Positions 52,220 to 61,655 of a stretch of DNA of 64,000 bases are shown here, piece by piece. Source of the stretch: Pseudomonas sp. GM18 (lineage in GTDB: Bacteria > Pseudomonadota > Gammaproteobacteria > Pseudomonadales > Pseudomonadaceae); assembly GCF_000282195.1 (NCBI RefSeq), contig NZ_AKJT01000007.1, positions 1 through 64,000 on the forward strand. The letters run 5' to 3'. Position 1 is the first letter of the stretch, and each line of letters begins with the position of its first letter. Below the pieces are notes generated by a model. It made no database searches, was not told the origin of the DNA, and worked only from the letters and a program-made list of their open reading frames with translations. The translations under genes and the position numbers were made by a program.

Positions 52220-53308
52220 ATGAGTATTGAATTCATCGGTTACATAGGCGGTCACCATGCTTCGGAGATCCATCCCCGCAGCGGCCCCACCCTGCAACCC
52301 GAGTACGTGGAGAAAGTCGCCCGCGCCCATGACGAGGCCGGTTTCGACCGCGCCCTCGTGGCTTTCCACTCCAACAGCCCGGACAGCACGCTGATTGCCT
52401 CGCATGCCGCCAGCGTGACCAGGAACCTGAAATTCCTGATCGCCCATCGACCGGGTTTCGCCGCACCGACCCTGGCCGCGCGGCAGTTCAACACCCTCGA
52501 CGTGCTCAATGGCGGACGCACCGCGGTGCACATCATCACCGGCGGCGACGACCGCGAACTGCGGGCCGACGGCAGTTACATCGGCAAGGACGAACGTTAC
52601 GCACGCACCGATGAATACCTCGATGTGTTGCGCCAGGAGTGGACCAGCGAAAAGCCTTTCGATTATCAGGGCTCGTACTACCAGGTCGAGGGCGCGCATT
52701 CGGCGGTGAAGTCGCCGCAGCAACCGCACATTCCGCTGTACTTCGGCGGCTCATCGGCGGCGGCCATCGCGGTGGCGGGCAAGCATGCGGATGTTTATGC
52801 GCTGTGGGGTGAAACCTACGAACAGGTGCGCGAAGTGGTGAACCAGGTGCGTGCCGAAGCCGCCAAACACGGACGCAGCATTCGCTTCAGCCTGTCGCTG
52901 CGACCGATCCTGGCGGACACCGAAGCGCAAGCCTGGGAGCGTGCCGAACGCATCCTGCAACAGGCGACTGCCCTCGCCGAGCAGAACGGTTTTGTACGCC
53001 GCGAACCACCGAACGAAGGCTCCCGGCGCCTGCTGGCGGCAGCGGCCCAGGGCTCGCGACTGGACAAGCGCTTGTGGACTGGCATCGCCGGCCTGCTCGG
53101 CGCGCAAGGTAACTCGACGTCGCTGGTCGGCACTGCGGAACAGGTCGCCGAAGCCCTGCTCGACTATTACGACCTGGGCATCACCACCTTCCTGATTCGC
53201 GGCTTCGACCCGCTCGACGATGCCATCGACTACGGCAAGCGACTGATCCCGCTGACCCGCCAATTGGTGGCCGAGCGTGAACGGCAAGCGGCGGAAAAAG
53301 TGGCGTGA
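52220..53308 (+). CDS. LLM-class flavin-dependent monooxygenase, SsuD-like
   Basis: A 362-residue bacterial luciferase-like TIM barrel. 'TRNLKFLIAHRPGFAAPTLAARQFNTLD', 'GGRTAVHIITGGDDRELRADG' and 'IPLYFGGSSAAAIAVAGKHADVYALWGE' are all stretches that SsuD (alkanesulfonate monooxygenase) has at the same places. It would use reduced FMN from a separate reductase to cleave a C-S bond and release sulfite. It is 30 bp behind the receptor gene, so uptake and cleavage are probably co-expressed. No flavin reductase gene lies in the window. Confidence 0.92.
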   Translation: MSIEFIGYIGGHHASEIHPRSGPTLQPEYVEKVARAHDEAGFDRALVAFHSNSPDSTLIASHAASVTRNLKFLIAHRPGFAAPTLAARQFNTLDVLNGGRTAVHIITGGDDRELRADGSYIGKDERYARTDEYLDVLRQEWTSEKPFDYQGSYYQVEGAHSAVKSPQQPHIPLYFGGSSAAAIAVAGKHADVYALWGETYEQVREVVNQVRAEAAKHGRSIRFSLSLRPILADTEAQAWERAERILQQATALAEQNGFVRREPPNEGSRRLLAAAAQGSRLDKRLWTGIAGLLGAQGNSTSLVGTAEQVAEALLDYYDLGITTFLIRGFDPLDDAIDYGKRLIPLTRQLVAERERQAAEKVA

Positions 53309-53336
53309 CCACCCGCGATTCTGCGAATCAAAAAAA

Positions 53337-53368
53337 GGGGCTTACCTTGCGGTAGGCCCCTCTCTTTT
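53337..53368 (+). terminator. Terminator between LLM monooxygenase and aldolase genes
   Basis: Stem GGGGCTTACC / GGTAGGCCCC (one G-T pair) with a TTGC loop, followed by TCTCTTTT, between convergent genes. Confidence 0.85.
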
Positions 53369-53382
53369 GAATCGGATTCGTA

Positions 53383-54177
53383 TCACTCTTTATAAGCCGT
53401 ATCGCTACGCTCCAACTGCCGAATCAGCGCATTCCAGTGGCGGGCAACACCCGGCCCGTCACCACTCTTGAACACCTCGGCCTGCTTCTCGACCTTGGCC
53501 ACCACTTCGGCTGGCGGGAAGATCAGTTCGGCATTGCTACCCGCCTGTGCCGCGATCTGAATAGTGCAGGCGCGCTCCAGTACGTGCAGTTGCTGGAACG
53601 CATGCTCGACGCTGATGCCCGCCGTCAACAACCCATGATTGCGCAGGATCAACACGCTCTTGTCGCCCAAATCTGCCACCAGCCGCTCGCGCTCGTCCAG
53701 GTCCAGCGCAATGCCTTCGTAACCGTGATAAGCCACCCGCCCGGAAAAACCAATGGAATGCTGAGAGATCGGCAGCAGGCCGTCGCGCTGGGCGGACACG
53801 GCGATGCCGTCGCGGGTGTGGGTGTGCAGGACGGCTTGCAGATCGGGGCGGGCGCCGTGAATGGCACTGTGGATCACATAACCGGCGTAGTTGATACCGA
53901 GCCCGGTCGGGTCGTCGACGATAGTGCCGTCGATGTCGACCTTGACCAGATTAGAGGCGGTGATTTCATCGAACAACAAGCCGAAGGCGTTGATCAGGAA
54001 ATGCTCGTCGGGGCCCGGCACCCGCGCGGAAAAGTGCGTGTAGATGTGATCGGTCCACTTGAACAAAGCCGCCAGCCGATAGGCCGCGGCCAGCTTCACA
54101 CGCACTTCCCATTCTTCGGGGCTGACGCGCTGGCGAACATTTTTCGAGACGCTGGATAGCGGGCTGACGCTGCTCAT
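53383..54177 (-). CDS. Class II aldolase/adducin-family protein
   Basis: A 264-residue protein of the fuculose-aldolase/adducin fold. The Zn ligands are 'AVLHTHTRDG' (two His) and 'ILRNHGLLTAG' (third His), and 'LAALFKWTDHIYTHFSARVPG' opens the family. These proteins can be aldolases, epimerases or decarboxylases, and several sit in organosulfur gene clusters. The gene is monocistronic by position, divergent from nothing immediate; an AT-rich stretch 54228-54295 separates it from the LysR gene end. AGGAAG precedes the ATG. Confidence 0.88.
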   Translation of the reverse strand: MSSVSPLSSVSKNVRQRVSPEEWEVRVKLAAAYRLAALFKWTDHIYTHFSARVPGPDEHFLINAFGLLFDEITASNLVKVDIDGTIVDDPTGLGINYAGYVIHSAIHGARPDLQAVLHTHTRDGIAVSAQRDGLLPISQHSIGFSGRVAYHGYEGIALDLDERERLVADLGDKSVLILRNHGLLTAGISVEHAFQQLHVLERACTIQIAAQAGSNAELIFPPAEVVAKVEKQAEVFKSGDGPGVARHWNALIRQLERSDTAYKE

Positions 54178-54297
54178 GGCAAAACTTCCTGGATGGCCTT
54201 AAGGATCTCCAGCAAGCCTAGGGGAAGGCAAAAAATAATAAAAAGCACATTTTAATCTAAGCTAATTATTATTTTTTTTTATTATAAATACCCCCTC

Positions 54298-55203
54298 TCA
54301 CGCCGCGCTCTTGATCTTCTGCAGCGATCCGGCGACCAGTTTTCCAAAGGCGTCGACCGGCCCTTGCAGGTTGCCGAGAAAATGTGGGTAGATCAGCCAC
54401 AGGTCCATCACCGGTTTGAAATCCTTGAGCGGCATCACCGCCAACTGATCGCGGTGGGTGCTGCGCTCCAGCAACGGACGCGGCACCAGCCCTAGGCCCA
54501 GGCCATCGGCGACCAGGCCCAACTGCAACTCGGTACCGAAGGTTTCCAGGTTCACCCGCAGGGCCAGGCCCTGGTCCGACAGGGTTCGTTGCAGCCCGGC
54601 GCGGAAGCCGCAACCATCGGGGTTGAGAATCCAGCCGCTCTGGTAAACGTCGGCGAGTTTGCACGGACGCTTGGGCAACTGCGCCTGGGCGCACACCACC
54701 ACCAGTTCCATCTTGCCGATCGACTCGCCGACAATGTTATCGGGGAAAATCTTCCCGGCCGGGAACAGCGCGGCCGCCGCGTCGAGTTCACCGCGTTCGA
54801 TTTTGCCGACCAATTGACTGCCCCACCCCGTGGCCACCTGGGCGCGCAATTCGGGGTATTCGATTCGCAAGTGCTTGAGTGCATCGAGCAGCACCACATC
54901 GCCGATGGTTTGCGGAACGCCCAGGCGCAACAGCCCGGTGGGCGGCGCGTCGGTGGCGACCAGTTCGCGCAAGGCGTCCATTTCCCGCAGGATCAACCGG
55001 CACTGCTCGTACACCCGCGTGCCAATCAGCGTGGGCTTGAGCGGCTTGGTGTTGCGGTCGAACAACTCCACGCCCAACGCCTGCTCGAAGTTCTGCACAC
55101 GCCGCGTGATGGCGGGTTGAGTCAGCTGCAGCGACTCGGCGGCATGGCTGATGGACTGGCAACGAATCACTTCGACAAAGGCGTCGATATCATCAATTTT
55201 CAT
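54298..55203 (-). CDS. LysR-family transcriptional regulator
   Basis: A 301-residue LysR regulator beginning 'MKIDDIDAFVEVIRCQSISHAAESLQLTQPAITRRVQNFEQALG', a standard HTH. The ATG at 55203 is the family start; a frame from 55281 adds 26 residues. It is divergent from the thiol dioxygenase/rhodanese pair (220-bp gap) and upstream of the class II aldolase gene on the same strand, so either could be its target. It is not CysB-like: CysB is longer and has a different N-terminus. Confidence 0.9.
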   Translation of the reverse strand: MKIDDIDAFVEVIRCQSISHAAESLQLTQPAITRRVQNFEQALGVELFDRNTKPLKPTLIGTRVYEQCRLILREMDALRELVATDAPPTGLLRLGVPQTIGDVVLLDALKHLRIEYPELRAQVATGWGSQLVGKIERGELDAAAALFPAGKIFPDNIVGESIGKMELVVVCAQAQLPKRPCKLADVYQSGWILNPDGCGFRAGLQRTLSDQGLALRVNLETFGTELQLGLVADGLGLGLVPRPLLERSTHRDQLAVMPLKDFKPVMDLWLIYPHFLGNLQGPVDAFGKLVAGSLQKIKSAA

Positions 55204-55423
55204 TTGGCCCGCACATAGAGAACAGTCAATAAGATGTCTGAAAAGCATAGTTCCATTAGTGATATCTGGATAGCCCGGCACGCCTATCGATAACGTCTAA
55301 CGCTATGCACAAGGGTTCTAAATTCCTTTCAGCTATAACCTAATCATTAAAAAATAGCATATTAAGCAAAATCATTATGCTTAAATCATGGCATCACTTT
55401 TCAACACGGACGATGGAATCGCC

Positions 55424-56032
55424 ATGACCCAGACCCGACATCCGGAAAGACTCAGAGCATTCATAGGTGCCTTGGCGGAACTGATCGACAGCAACCCCCG
55501 CGAAGGCGATTTACTGCACCGTGGCGGCAAGCTGCTCGCCCAACTGGTCAGCCATGACGACTGGTTGCCCGAAGACTTTGCCCGGCCAGACCCGGAGCGC
55601 TATCAGCAATACCTGCTGCATGCCGACTCACGACAGCGTTTCAGTGTCGTCAGTTTTGTCTGGGGGCCGGGGCAAAGCACGCCGATCCATGACCATCGGG
55701 TGTGGGGGCTGATCGGCATGTTGCGCGGCGCCGAGTATTCGCAAGGGTTCGAACGTCGCGCCGACGGCACATTGGTGGCCGAGGGCAACCGGGTTCAACT
55801 GTTACCCGGTCAGGTCGAAGCCGTATCGCCCCGGGTCGGCGACATTCATCAAGTCAGCAACGCCTACAACGATCAGGTTTCCATCAGCATCCATGTCTAT
55901 GGCGCCAACATCGGCGCCGTGCGCCGCGCGGTGTACCAGCCAGATGGCAGCGAGAAACTGTTCATCTCCGGTTATTCCAACACCGTCCTCCCCAATATCT
56001 GGGATGTGTCCAAAGAGAGCCAAGCCCTATGA
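55424..56032 (+). CDS. Cysteine/3-mercaptopropionate-type thiol dioxygenase
   Basis: A 202-residue cupin of the cysteine dioxygenase type I family. The three Fe ligands are visible: His89 and His91 in PIHDHRVWG and His142 in GDIHQVSN. It would oxidise a thiol (cysteine, 3-mercaptopropionate or a similar compound) to a sulfinate with O2. The ATG at 55424 is preferred to 55388, which has no ribosome site. Its stop overlaps the rhodanese start (ATGA), strongly coupling the two. Bacterial members with Arg after the HDH are often 3-mercaptopropionate dioxygenases; the substrate is not settled. Confidence 0.88.
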   Translation: MTQTRHPERLRAFIGALAELIDSNPREGDLLHRGGKLLAQLVSHDDWLPEDFARPDPERYQQYLLHADSRQRFSVVSFVWGPGQSTPIHDHRVWGLIGMLRGAEYSQGFERRADGTLVAEGNRVQLLPGQVEAVSPRVGDIHQVSNAYNDQVSISIHVYGANIGAVRRAVYQPDGSEKLFISGYSNTVLPNIWDVSKESQAL

Positions 56033-57612
56033 GCACTGCACTCACCCGTTCCTACTCCGAGATCCGCCAGGCACTGCTGAACCGTGAAGAACTGGCGTTA
56101 GTGGATGTGCGCGAAGAAGCCCCCTTCGCCGAAGCGCACCCACTGTTTGCGGCCAACATTCCGCTGTCCAGGCTCGAGCTTGAGGTGTACTCGCGGATTC
56201 CCCGGCGAAATACGCCGGTGACGGTCTACGACAACGGCGAAGGCCTGGCGAGCATCGCCGTGCAGCGCTTGCAGGATCTGGGCTATATCAATGTCAGCCT
56301 GCTCAAAGGGGGCCTGGAAGGTTGGCGCATCAATGGCGGCGAGTTGTTCATCGACGTCAATGTGCCGAGCAAAGCCTTTGGCGAGCTGGTGGAAAGCCAG
56401 CGTCATACACCGTCTTTGGCGGCGGAAGAAGTTCAAGCGTTGCTCGACAGCGAGGCCGACGTGGTGGTGCTCGACGCCCGGCGTTTTGATGAATACCAGA
56501 CCATGAGCATTCCCACCGGCATCAGCGTACCGGGAGCGGAGTTGGTGCTGCGTGCCCGGGAGCTGGCGCCGGATCCGGCGACCCGCATTATCGTCAACTG
56601 CGCCGGGCGCACCCGCAGCATTATCGGCACGCAGTCGTTGATCAACGCCGGCATCGCCAACCCGGTTTCAGCCTTGCGCAACGGCACCATCGGTTGGACC
56701 CTCGCCGGTCAAACCCTGGAACACGGCCAGTCACGCCGATTTGCGCCGACCAGCGAAGAGCATCGGCACATCGCCGCCCGCGATGCCCGTCGCGTCGCCG
56801 ACAAAGCACTGGTGGGCCGTGCCACCCTGGCCGACCTGCAACGCTGGCAACAGGAATCGAGCCGCAGCACTTACCTGTTCGACGTGCGCACCCCGGAAGA
56901 ATTCGAGACCAGTCACCTGCCCGCTTCCCGCTCCACGCCCGGCGGCCAACTGGTGCAGGAAACCGATCACTTCGCCAGTGTGCGCGGCGCGCGCCTGGTG
57001 CTGGTCGACGACGATGGCGTGCGCGCCAACATGTCAGCCTCCTGGCTCGCGCAACTGGGCTGGGAGGTGCATGTGCTGGATGACTTGCAGGCTGCGCATT
57101 TCAGTGAAAAAGGTGCGTGGAAGGCGCCGGTTCCCACGCCGCCGCAGGCCGAAGAAATCAGCACTGAAACCCTGTCTCAATGGCTGACCGAGGGTGACAG
57201 CGTGGTGCTGGATTTCACCAGCAGCGCCAACTACGTGAAGCGCCATATCCCCGGCGCGTGGTGGGCATTGCGCGGGCAACTGCGTGAAGCCCTGGCCAAG
57301 GTGCCGCCGGCGCAGCGGTATGTGCTGACCTGCGGCAGCAGCCAATTGGCGCGGTTGGCGGTCGCCGAGGTCGAGGCCTTGACCGGCAAAACGGTGTTTC
57401 TGCTGCGCGACGGCACCGCCAGCTGGATCGCCGCGCAACTGCCGCTGGAGCACGGCGAAACTCATCTGGCTTCGCCGCGCATCGACCGCTATCGCCGCCC
57501 TTACGAGGGCACCGACAACCCGCGTGAAGCGATGCAGGCTTATCTGGATTGGGAATTCGGCCTGGTAGAGCAGTTGGCCCGCGACGGCACCCATGGCTTT
57601 TTTGTGATCTGA
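56029..57612 (+). CDS. Four-domain rhodanese-related sulfurtransferase
   Basis: A 527-residue protein made of four rhodanese domains. Domain 2 has its catalytic Cys191 (VNCAGRTRS) and domain 4 Cys435 (LTCGSSQLA). Domain 1 reads VYDNGEG (66-72) and domain 3 VDDDGVR (326-332) at the same loops, so both lack Cys. This alternation suggests two inactive/active pairs, like tandem thiosulfate sulfurtransferases in duplicate. It begins inside the stop codon of the thiol dioxygenase gene. A role in moving sulfane sulfur or clearing products of thiol oxidation is probable. A longer frame reaches upstream of the dioxygenase stop but is out of family. Confidence 0.9.
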   Translation: MSTALTRSYSEIRQALLNREELALVDVREEAPFAEAHPLFAANIPLSRLELEVYSRIPRRNTPVTVYDNGEGLASIAVQRLQDLGYINVSLLKGGLEGWRINGGELFIDVNVPSKAFGELVESQRHTPSLAAEEVQALLDSEADVVVLDARRFDEYQTMSIPTGISVPGAELVLRARELAPDPATRIIVNCAGRTRSIIGTQSLINAGIANPVSALRNGTIGWTLAGQTLEHGQSRRFAPTSEEHRHIAARDARRVADKALVGRATLADLQRWQQESSRSTYLFDVRTPEEFETSHLPASRSTPGGQLVQETDHFASVRGARLVLVDDDGVRANMSASWLAQLGWEVHVLDDLQAAHFSEKGAWKAPVPTPPQAEEISTETLSQWLTEGDSVVLDFTSSANYVKRHIPGAWWALRGQLREALAKVPPAQRYVLTCGSSQLARLAVAEVEALTGKTVFLLRDGTASWIAAQLPLEHGETHLASPRIDRYRRPYEGTDNPREAMQAYLDWEFGLVEQLARDGTHGFFVI

Positions 57613-57639
57613 TTTTTTCAACCGCGACGCATTTTTTGT

Positions 57640-57847
57640 AGAAGCTGCCGAAGACTGCGTTCGGCCGTAGCAGCTGTCGAGCTTGCGAGGCTGCGTTCGG
57701 CTGCGAAGCAGTCGTGAATCCGGCTAGTGCGGTCTGTCTGTCACACCGCAATCACTGGTTTGACGACTGCTGCGCAGCCGAACGCAGCCTCGCAAGCTCG
57801 ACAGCTGCTACGGCCGAACGCAGCCTCGCAAGCTCGACAGCTGCTAC
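57640..57847. repeat. Inverted-repeat element (MITE/REP-like), copy 1
   Basis: A core of 145 bp (57667-57811) has inverted ends, GTAGCAGCTGTCGAGCTTGC at the left and its reverse complement at the right, with a non-palindromic centre. A partial left end precedes it (57640-57666) and a second right end follows (57813-57847). The copy at 61420-61578 shares both the ends and the centre. This fills the 345-bp gap between the rhodanese gene and the binding protein. No coding capacity. Confidence 0.85.
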
Positions 57848-57957
57848 AGATCGAGTTACGGCTTAAGTGAAGAGCCACCTGACATTAAATTCGGACCGAC
57901 CCCTTTCTCCAGGCGGAGGTGCCCTGAAACAGCAAGACCCGCCTGGAGCATGCCGTT

Positions 57958-58926
57958 ATGCGCATCACCCTGCCTTTCAAATCGCTACTGCTGGCCGTCG
58001 CCCTCAGCCTCGGCACCACGGCGCAAGCCGCCGACCTGCAACCGCTGCGGGTGGCCAATCAGAAGTCCACGCTCAAGGTGCTGCTGGAGGTGTCCGGCGA
58101 GCTGAAGAATGTGCCCTACGAAATCCAGTTCTCCGAGTTCCCCGCCGCCGCGCCGTTGGGCGAGGCGCTGAATGCCGGCGCGGTGGACATCGGCGGCCTG
58201 GGCGATGCGCCCTACGTGTTTGCCCTCGGGGCCGGTGCGCCGCTCAAAGTCGTCAGCATCGTGCATTTCGAGGGTCGCTATACCACGGCGATTCTCGCGC
58301 CCAAGGACTCACCGCTGAACGACGCCCGCGACCTCAAGGGCAAGCGGATTGTCACCACCCGCGGCTCCATCGGTCACTTCCTGGCGATCAAGGCCTTGCG
58401 CAATGTCGGCCTGAGCACCCAGGACGTGCAGTTCATTTACCTGCTGCCGAGCGAGTCGCGCATTTTGCTGGACAACGGCAGCGCCGACGCCTGGTCGACC
58501 TGGGACCCTTACACCACCATTGCCACCACGCAGAGCCAGGCCAAGGTGCTGGTCAGCGGCGACACCCTGCTGACCAATCACTTGTACCTGGCCGCCACCC
58601 GCCAGGCCATCACCGACAAACGCCAGCAACTCGACGACTTCGTTGCCCGCATCGATCGCGCCTACCGCTGGACCAACGCCCATCCCGAGGAGTTTGCCGC
58701 CGCCCAGGCGCAAGTCACCGGCTTGCCGCTGGCGGTGCACCTGGCGGTGGCCAAAGCCACACACATAGCGCCGGTAGCGATTGACGATCAGGTCATCAGC
58801 GGCCTGCAAACCACCGCGGACATCTATCAGCAGGAAGGCATTCTCAGCAAACACATCGATGTCTCCCAAGGCTTCGACAAAAGCTTCAACGCCCCGCGGG
58901 CGCAACTTAACCAGGCATCGCGCTAA
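57958..58926 (+). CDS. SsuA-type ABC substrate-binding protein
   Basis: A 322-residue periplasmic binding protein with a signal peptide (to about '[10 protein letters not shown]'). '[36 protein letters not shown]' and '[23 protein letters not shown]' place it in the aliphatic sulfonate family. No permease or ATPase accompanies it, so it may feed the transporter at 47578-49276 or one elsewhere. The LLM monooxygenase follows by 28 bp. GGAG precedes the ATG. Confidence 0.92.
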   Translation: MRITLPFKSLLLAVALSLGTTAQAADLQPLRVANQKSTLKVLLEVSGELKNVPYEIQFSEFPAAAPLGEALNAGAVDIGGLGDAPYVFALGAGAPLKVVSIVHFEGRYTTAILAPKDSPLNDARDLKGKRIVTTRGSIGHFLAIKALRNVGLSTQDVQFIYLLPSESRILLDNGSADAWSTWDPYTTIATTQSQAKVLVSGDTLLTNHLYLAATRQAITDKRQQLDDFVARIDRAYRWTNAHPEEFAAAQAQVTGLPLAVHLAVAKATHIAPVAIDDQVISGLQTTADIYQQEGILSKHIDVSQGFDKSFNAPRAQLNQASR

Positions 58927-58954
58927 CGATGCGACGGATTCAGGAGTAGAAACC

Positions 58955-60337
58955 ATGAGCAAACAACGTCAACTGAAACTCGGTGCGATGGTCCATGGCG
59001 TCGGTCATGGCTGGGGCGAATGGCGCCACCCGCAGGCCCTGGCCAACGCCAGCGTGAATTTCGGCTTCTATAAACAACAAACGCAATTGGCTGAAGCGGC
59101 GAAGTTCGACTTCGTGTTCATCGCCGACAGCCTGCACATCCACGAGAAGTCCAGCCCGCACTACCTCAACCGCTTCGAACCATTGACCATCCTCTCGGCC
59201 CTGGCCGCGACCACTCAGCACATTGGCTTGGTGGCGACCGTCACCGTCAGTTACACCGAACCGTTCCAGGTCGCCCGCCAGTTTGCCTCGCTGGACCATA
59301 TCAGTGGCGGTCGCGCCGGATGGAACGTGGTCACGTCGTGGCTCAGCGGCACCGCCGACAACTTCGGTAAGGCCGAGCACCCGCCCCACGCCGTGCGCTA
59401 CCGCATCGCCAAGGAGCACGTGGCGGTGGTCAAGGGTTTGTGGGATTCCTGGGAGGACGACGCCTTCGCCTACAACAAACAAAGCGGCGAGTTTTTCACC
59501 CCCGGCAAGTTGCATGCCCTGGAGCACAAGGGTGAATTCTTCTCGGTGAAAGGCCCGCTCAACATCGCCCGCTCGCAACAAGGTCAGCCGGTGATTTTCC
59601 AGGCCGGCACCTCTGAGGACGGCCGTAACTTCGCCGCCGAAAATTCCGATGCGATTTTCGTCAGCGCCGAGGGCTTCGACGAAGCGCGCGCCTACTATCA
59701 AGACTTGAAAAAACGCGCCAACGGCTTTGGCCGCGACGCACAAAAGCTGTCGATCCTGCCCGGCATCCGTCCGATCGTTGGCCGCGATGAAGTGGAAGTT
59801 GAAAGCCGCTATCAGCAGGCGGTGGAGCTGGTGAGCATCGAAGATGCCATCGTCGCGCTCGGCCGGCCGTTCAATGACCATGACTTCAGCCAATACCCGT
59901 TGGACGCACCGTTCCCCGAACTGGGCGACCTGGGCTCCAACAGCCAGAGAGGCGGCTCGGACCGGATCAAGCAACTGGCCAAAGACGAAGGCCTGACCTT
60001 GCGCGAAGTGGCCCTGCGCTTCTCCCGGCCACGGCGCGATTTTGTCGGCACCCCCGAACAGGTCGCCGATGCCATTCAGCAGTGGTTCGAGGAAGACGCC
60101 GCCGACGGTTTCATCATCAATTCGGTGCTGCCGGACGGTCTGCAGTATTTCACCGAACTCGTGGTGCCGGTCCTGCAGCAGCGCGGGCTGTTTCGCAGTG
60201 AGTACAGTGGCAATACCCTGCGCGACAACCTTGACCTGCAAGTGCCCGCCAACCGTTACGCGCACGCACCGCTCGAGACTGAAGAAAAAAGCGCGGCCGT
60301 GAGCGGATCCTTCGACCCGCTGCTGGCGGCCATCTGA
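58955..60337 (+). CDS. LLM-class flavin-dependent monooxygenase, NtaA/SnaA/DszA-like
   Basis: A 460-residue member of the NtaA/SnaA/DszA/MoxC branch. '[42 protein letters not shown]' is the family N-terminus, and '[17 protein letters not shown]' and '[24 protein letters not shown]' are conserved. Members oxidise sulfones, sulfonates or nitrilotriacetate with FMNH2. CAGGAG precedes the ATG at 58955. Two SsuA-type binding proteins surround it, so a sulfonate or sulfone is the likely substrate. Confidence 0.92.
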   Translation: MSKQRQLKLGAMVHGVGHGWGEWRHPQALANASVNFGFYKQQTQLAEAAKFDFVFIADSLHIHEKSSPHYLNRFEPLTILSALAATTQHIGLVATVTVSYTEPFQVARQFASLDHISGGRAGWNVVTSWLSGTADNFGKAEHPPHAVRYRIAKEHVAVVKGLWDSWEDDAFAYNKQSGEFFTPGKLHALEHKGEFFSVKGPLNIARSQQGQPVIFQAGTSEDGRNFAAENSDAIFVSAEGFDEARAYYQDLKKRANGFGRDAQKLSILPGIRPIVGRDEVEVESRYQQAVELVSIEDAIVALGRPFNDHDFSQYPLDAPFPELGDLGSNSQRGGSDRIKQLAKDEGLTLREVALRFSRPRRDFVGTPEQVADAIQQWFEEDAADGFIINSVLPDGLQYFTELVVPVLQQRGLFRSEYSGNTLRDNLDLQVPANRYAHAPLETEEKSAAVSGSFDPLLAAI

Positions 60338-60350
60338 CGAGAGCCTGACC

Positions 60351-61361
60351 ATGACGAAACCGATCACACACGGACACTTCAATCGGCGCGGCTTCCTGGT
60401 GGCCAGCTCCATCGCCGTCGGCGCGTTGGGGTTGTCGTCGCTCGGACTCGCCTCGCGCGCGTTCGCCCAAAGCGCCAACCTTTCAGACCTGACCCTGGGG
60501 GTCGCCACCTACCGGGGCCAAGACTCGTACTTCGTCGAAGACGCCGGCACCGCCACGACGCCTTATAAAGTCGAATATTCGGAGTTCGCGGGTGGCAACC
60601 TGATCGTCGAAGCCTTGGCCTCGGGCAGCCTGGACCTCGGCAATATGAGTGAGATCCCGCCGATCTTCTCGATCCAGAGCCATCGCCAACCGCGATTGAT
60701 CGCAGTGCTGCAAGGCGACGTGAACAATCAGGTGTTCCTGATTCCCAAGGACTCGACAGTCGAGTCGGTCGGGCAGTTGCGCGGCAAACGGGTCGGCTAT
60801 GTGCGCTCCACCACCTCGCACTATTTTCTGATCAAGGCGCTGAAGGAACAGGGCCTGACCCTGAACGACATCACGGCGGTGGCGCTCACGCCGCAGGACG
60901 GTTTCACCGCGTTCCAGAGTGGCCAGCTCGATGCCTGGGTGATCTACGGCGTGTTCATTCAGTTGGCGAAATTCCGCAGTGGCGCCCGGGTGCTGAAAAC
61001 CGCCCTGGGTTACTTGTCCGGCAACTACCTGATAGCCGCCCGGCCCGCCGCACTGGAAGACCCGCTGCGCAAGCAGGCGATCCAGGATTACCTGCAACGA
61101 CAGGCGCGCACGCTGGAATGGATCAACAACAACCCCGAACCCTGGGCGACCAAATCGGCGCAACTGCTGGGCGTCGACAAAGCGGTGTTTCTCGACATGT
61201 ACAACAGCCGCAGCCAACCCTACAAAATCATCGAAGTGAACGACCAGGCCATCGCCTCGCAACAGGAAGTCGCCGACCTGTTTTTTGATTCCGGCGTGCT
61301 GAGCGAGCGACTCGATGTGAGTCCGTTGTGGGACAGAAACTTTCGGTTGCTGCCGTTATGA
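60351..61361 (+). CDS. SsuA-type ABC substrate-binding protein with Tat-like signal
   Basis: A 336-residue binding protein of the same family. The N-terminus has a twin-arginine motif (NRRGFLVAS, Arg12-Arg13) before the hydrophobic stretch and a cleavage site near 'AFA|QSANL', so it is probably exported folded by Tat. 'FAGGNLIVEALASGSLDLGNMSEIPPIF' and 'LRGKRVGYVRSTTSHYFLIKAL' define the family. It is 13 bp after the LLM stop and closes this three-gene unit. Like the gene at 57958 it has no permease partner nearby. Confidence 0.91.
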   Translation: MTKPITHGHFNRRGFLVASSIAVGALGLSSLGLASRAFAQSANLSDLTLGVATYRGQDSYFVEDAGTATTPYKVEYSEFAGGNLIVEALASGSLDLGNMSEIPPIFSIQSHRQPRLIAVLQGDVNNQVFLIPKDSTVESVGQLRGKRVGYVRSTTSHYFLIKALKEQGLTLNDITAVALTPQDGFTAFQSGQLDAWVIYGVFIQLAKFRSGARVLKTALGYLSGNYLIAARPAALEDPLRKQAIQDYLQRQARTLEWINNNPEPWATKSAQLLGVDKAVFLDMYNSRSQPYKIIEVNDQAIASQQEVADLFFDSGVLSERLDVSPLWDRNFRLLPL

Positions 61362-61419
61362 ACCCTGTGGTGTGGAGGCTTGCCCTGATGCCGGCAAGTC
61401 AAGCCACGACGCACTGCTT

Positions 61420-61610
61420 GTAGCAGCTGTCGAGCTTGCGAGGCTGCGTTCGGTGTGGGCCGCATTCGGACGAAGCCGTCGTGAATCCGGCTGACGCGGT
61501 CTGCCTGACACGCCGCGAGTTCTGGTTTGACGACTGCTTCGCAGCCGAACGCAGCCTCGCAAGCTCGACAGCTGCTACAAGCTGAACGCTGCATTCGGCA
61601 GCTGCTACGG
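61420..61610. repeat. Inverted-repeat element (MITE/REP-like), copy 2
   Basis: Left end GTAGCAGCTGTCGAGCTTGC at 61420 and its reverse complement ending at 61578 frame a centre with CGTGAATCCGGCT and GGTTTGACGACTGC, both also present in copy 1. A degenerate extra end (GCAGCTGCTAC) follows to about 61610. It fills most of the gap 61362-61655. Confidence 0.85.
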
Positions 61611-61655
61611 ATCGCATTGCAGCTCTCTCACCTACTTTGATCGAGTGAATTCACC

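Noticed and set aside
54228..54295. Small gene or sRNA in the A/T-only stretch between the aldolase and LysR genes.
   Set aside because: It contains only A/T runs with a weak inverted repeat and no start codon with ribosome site; more likely promoter or terminator DNA.
57640..57847. CRISPR array, suggested by repeated 35-bp units.
   Set aside because: Units are inverted and directly abutting rather than regularly spaced by unique spacers, and no cas genes are present.
58940..60508. A 522-codon open frame antisense to the LLM monooxygenase.
   Set aside because: Shadow of a real gene. It has no ribosome site or recognisable domain. The same holds for the 417-codon antisense frame over antA (28815-30068).
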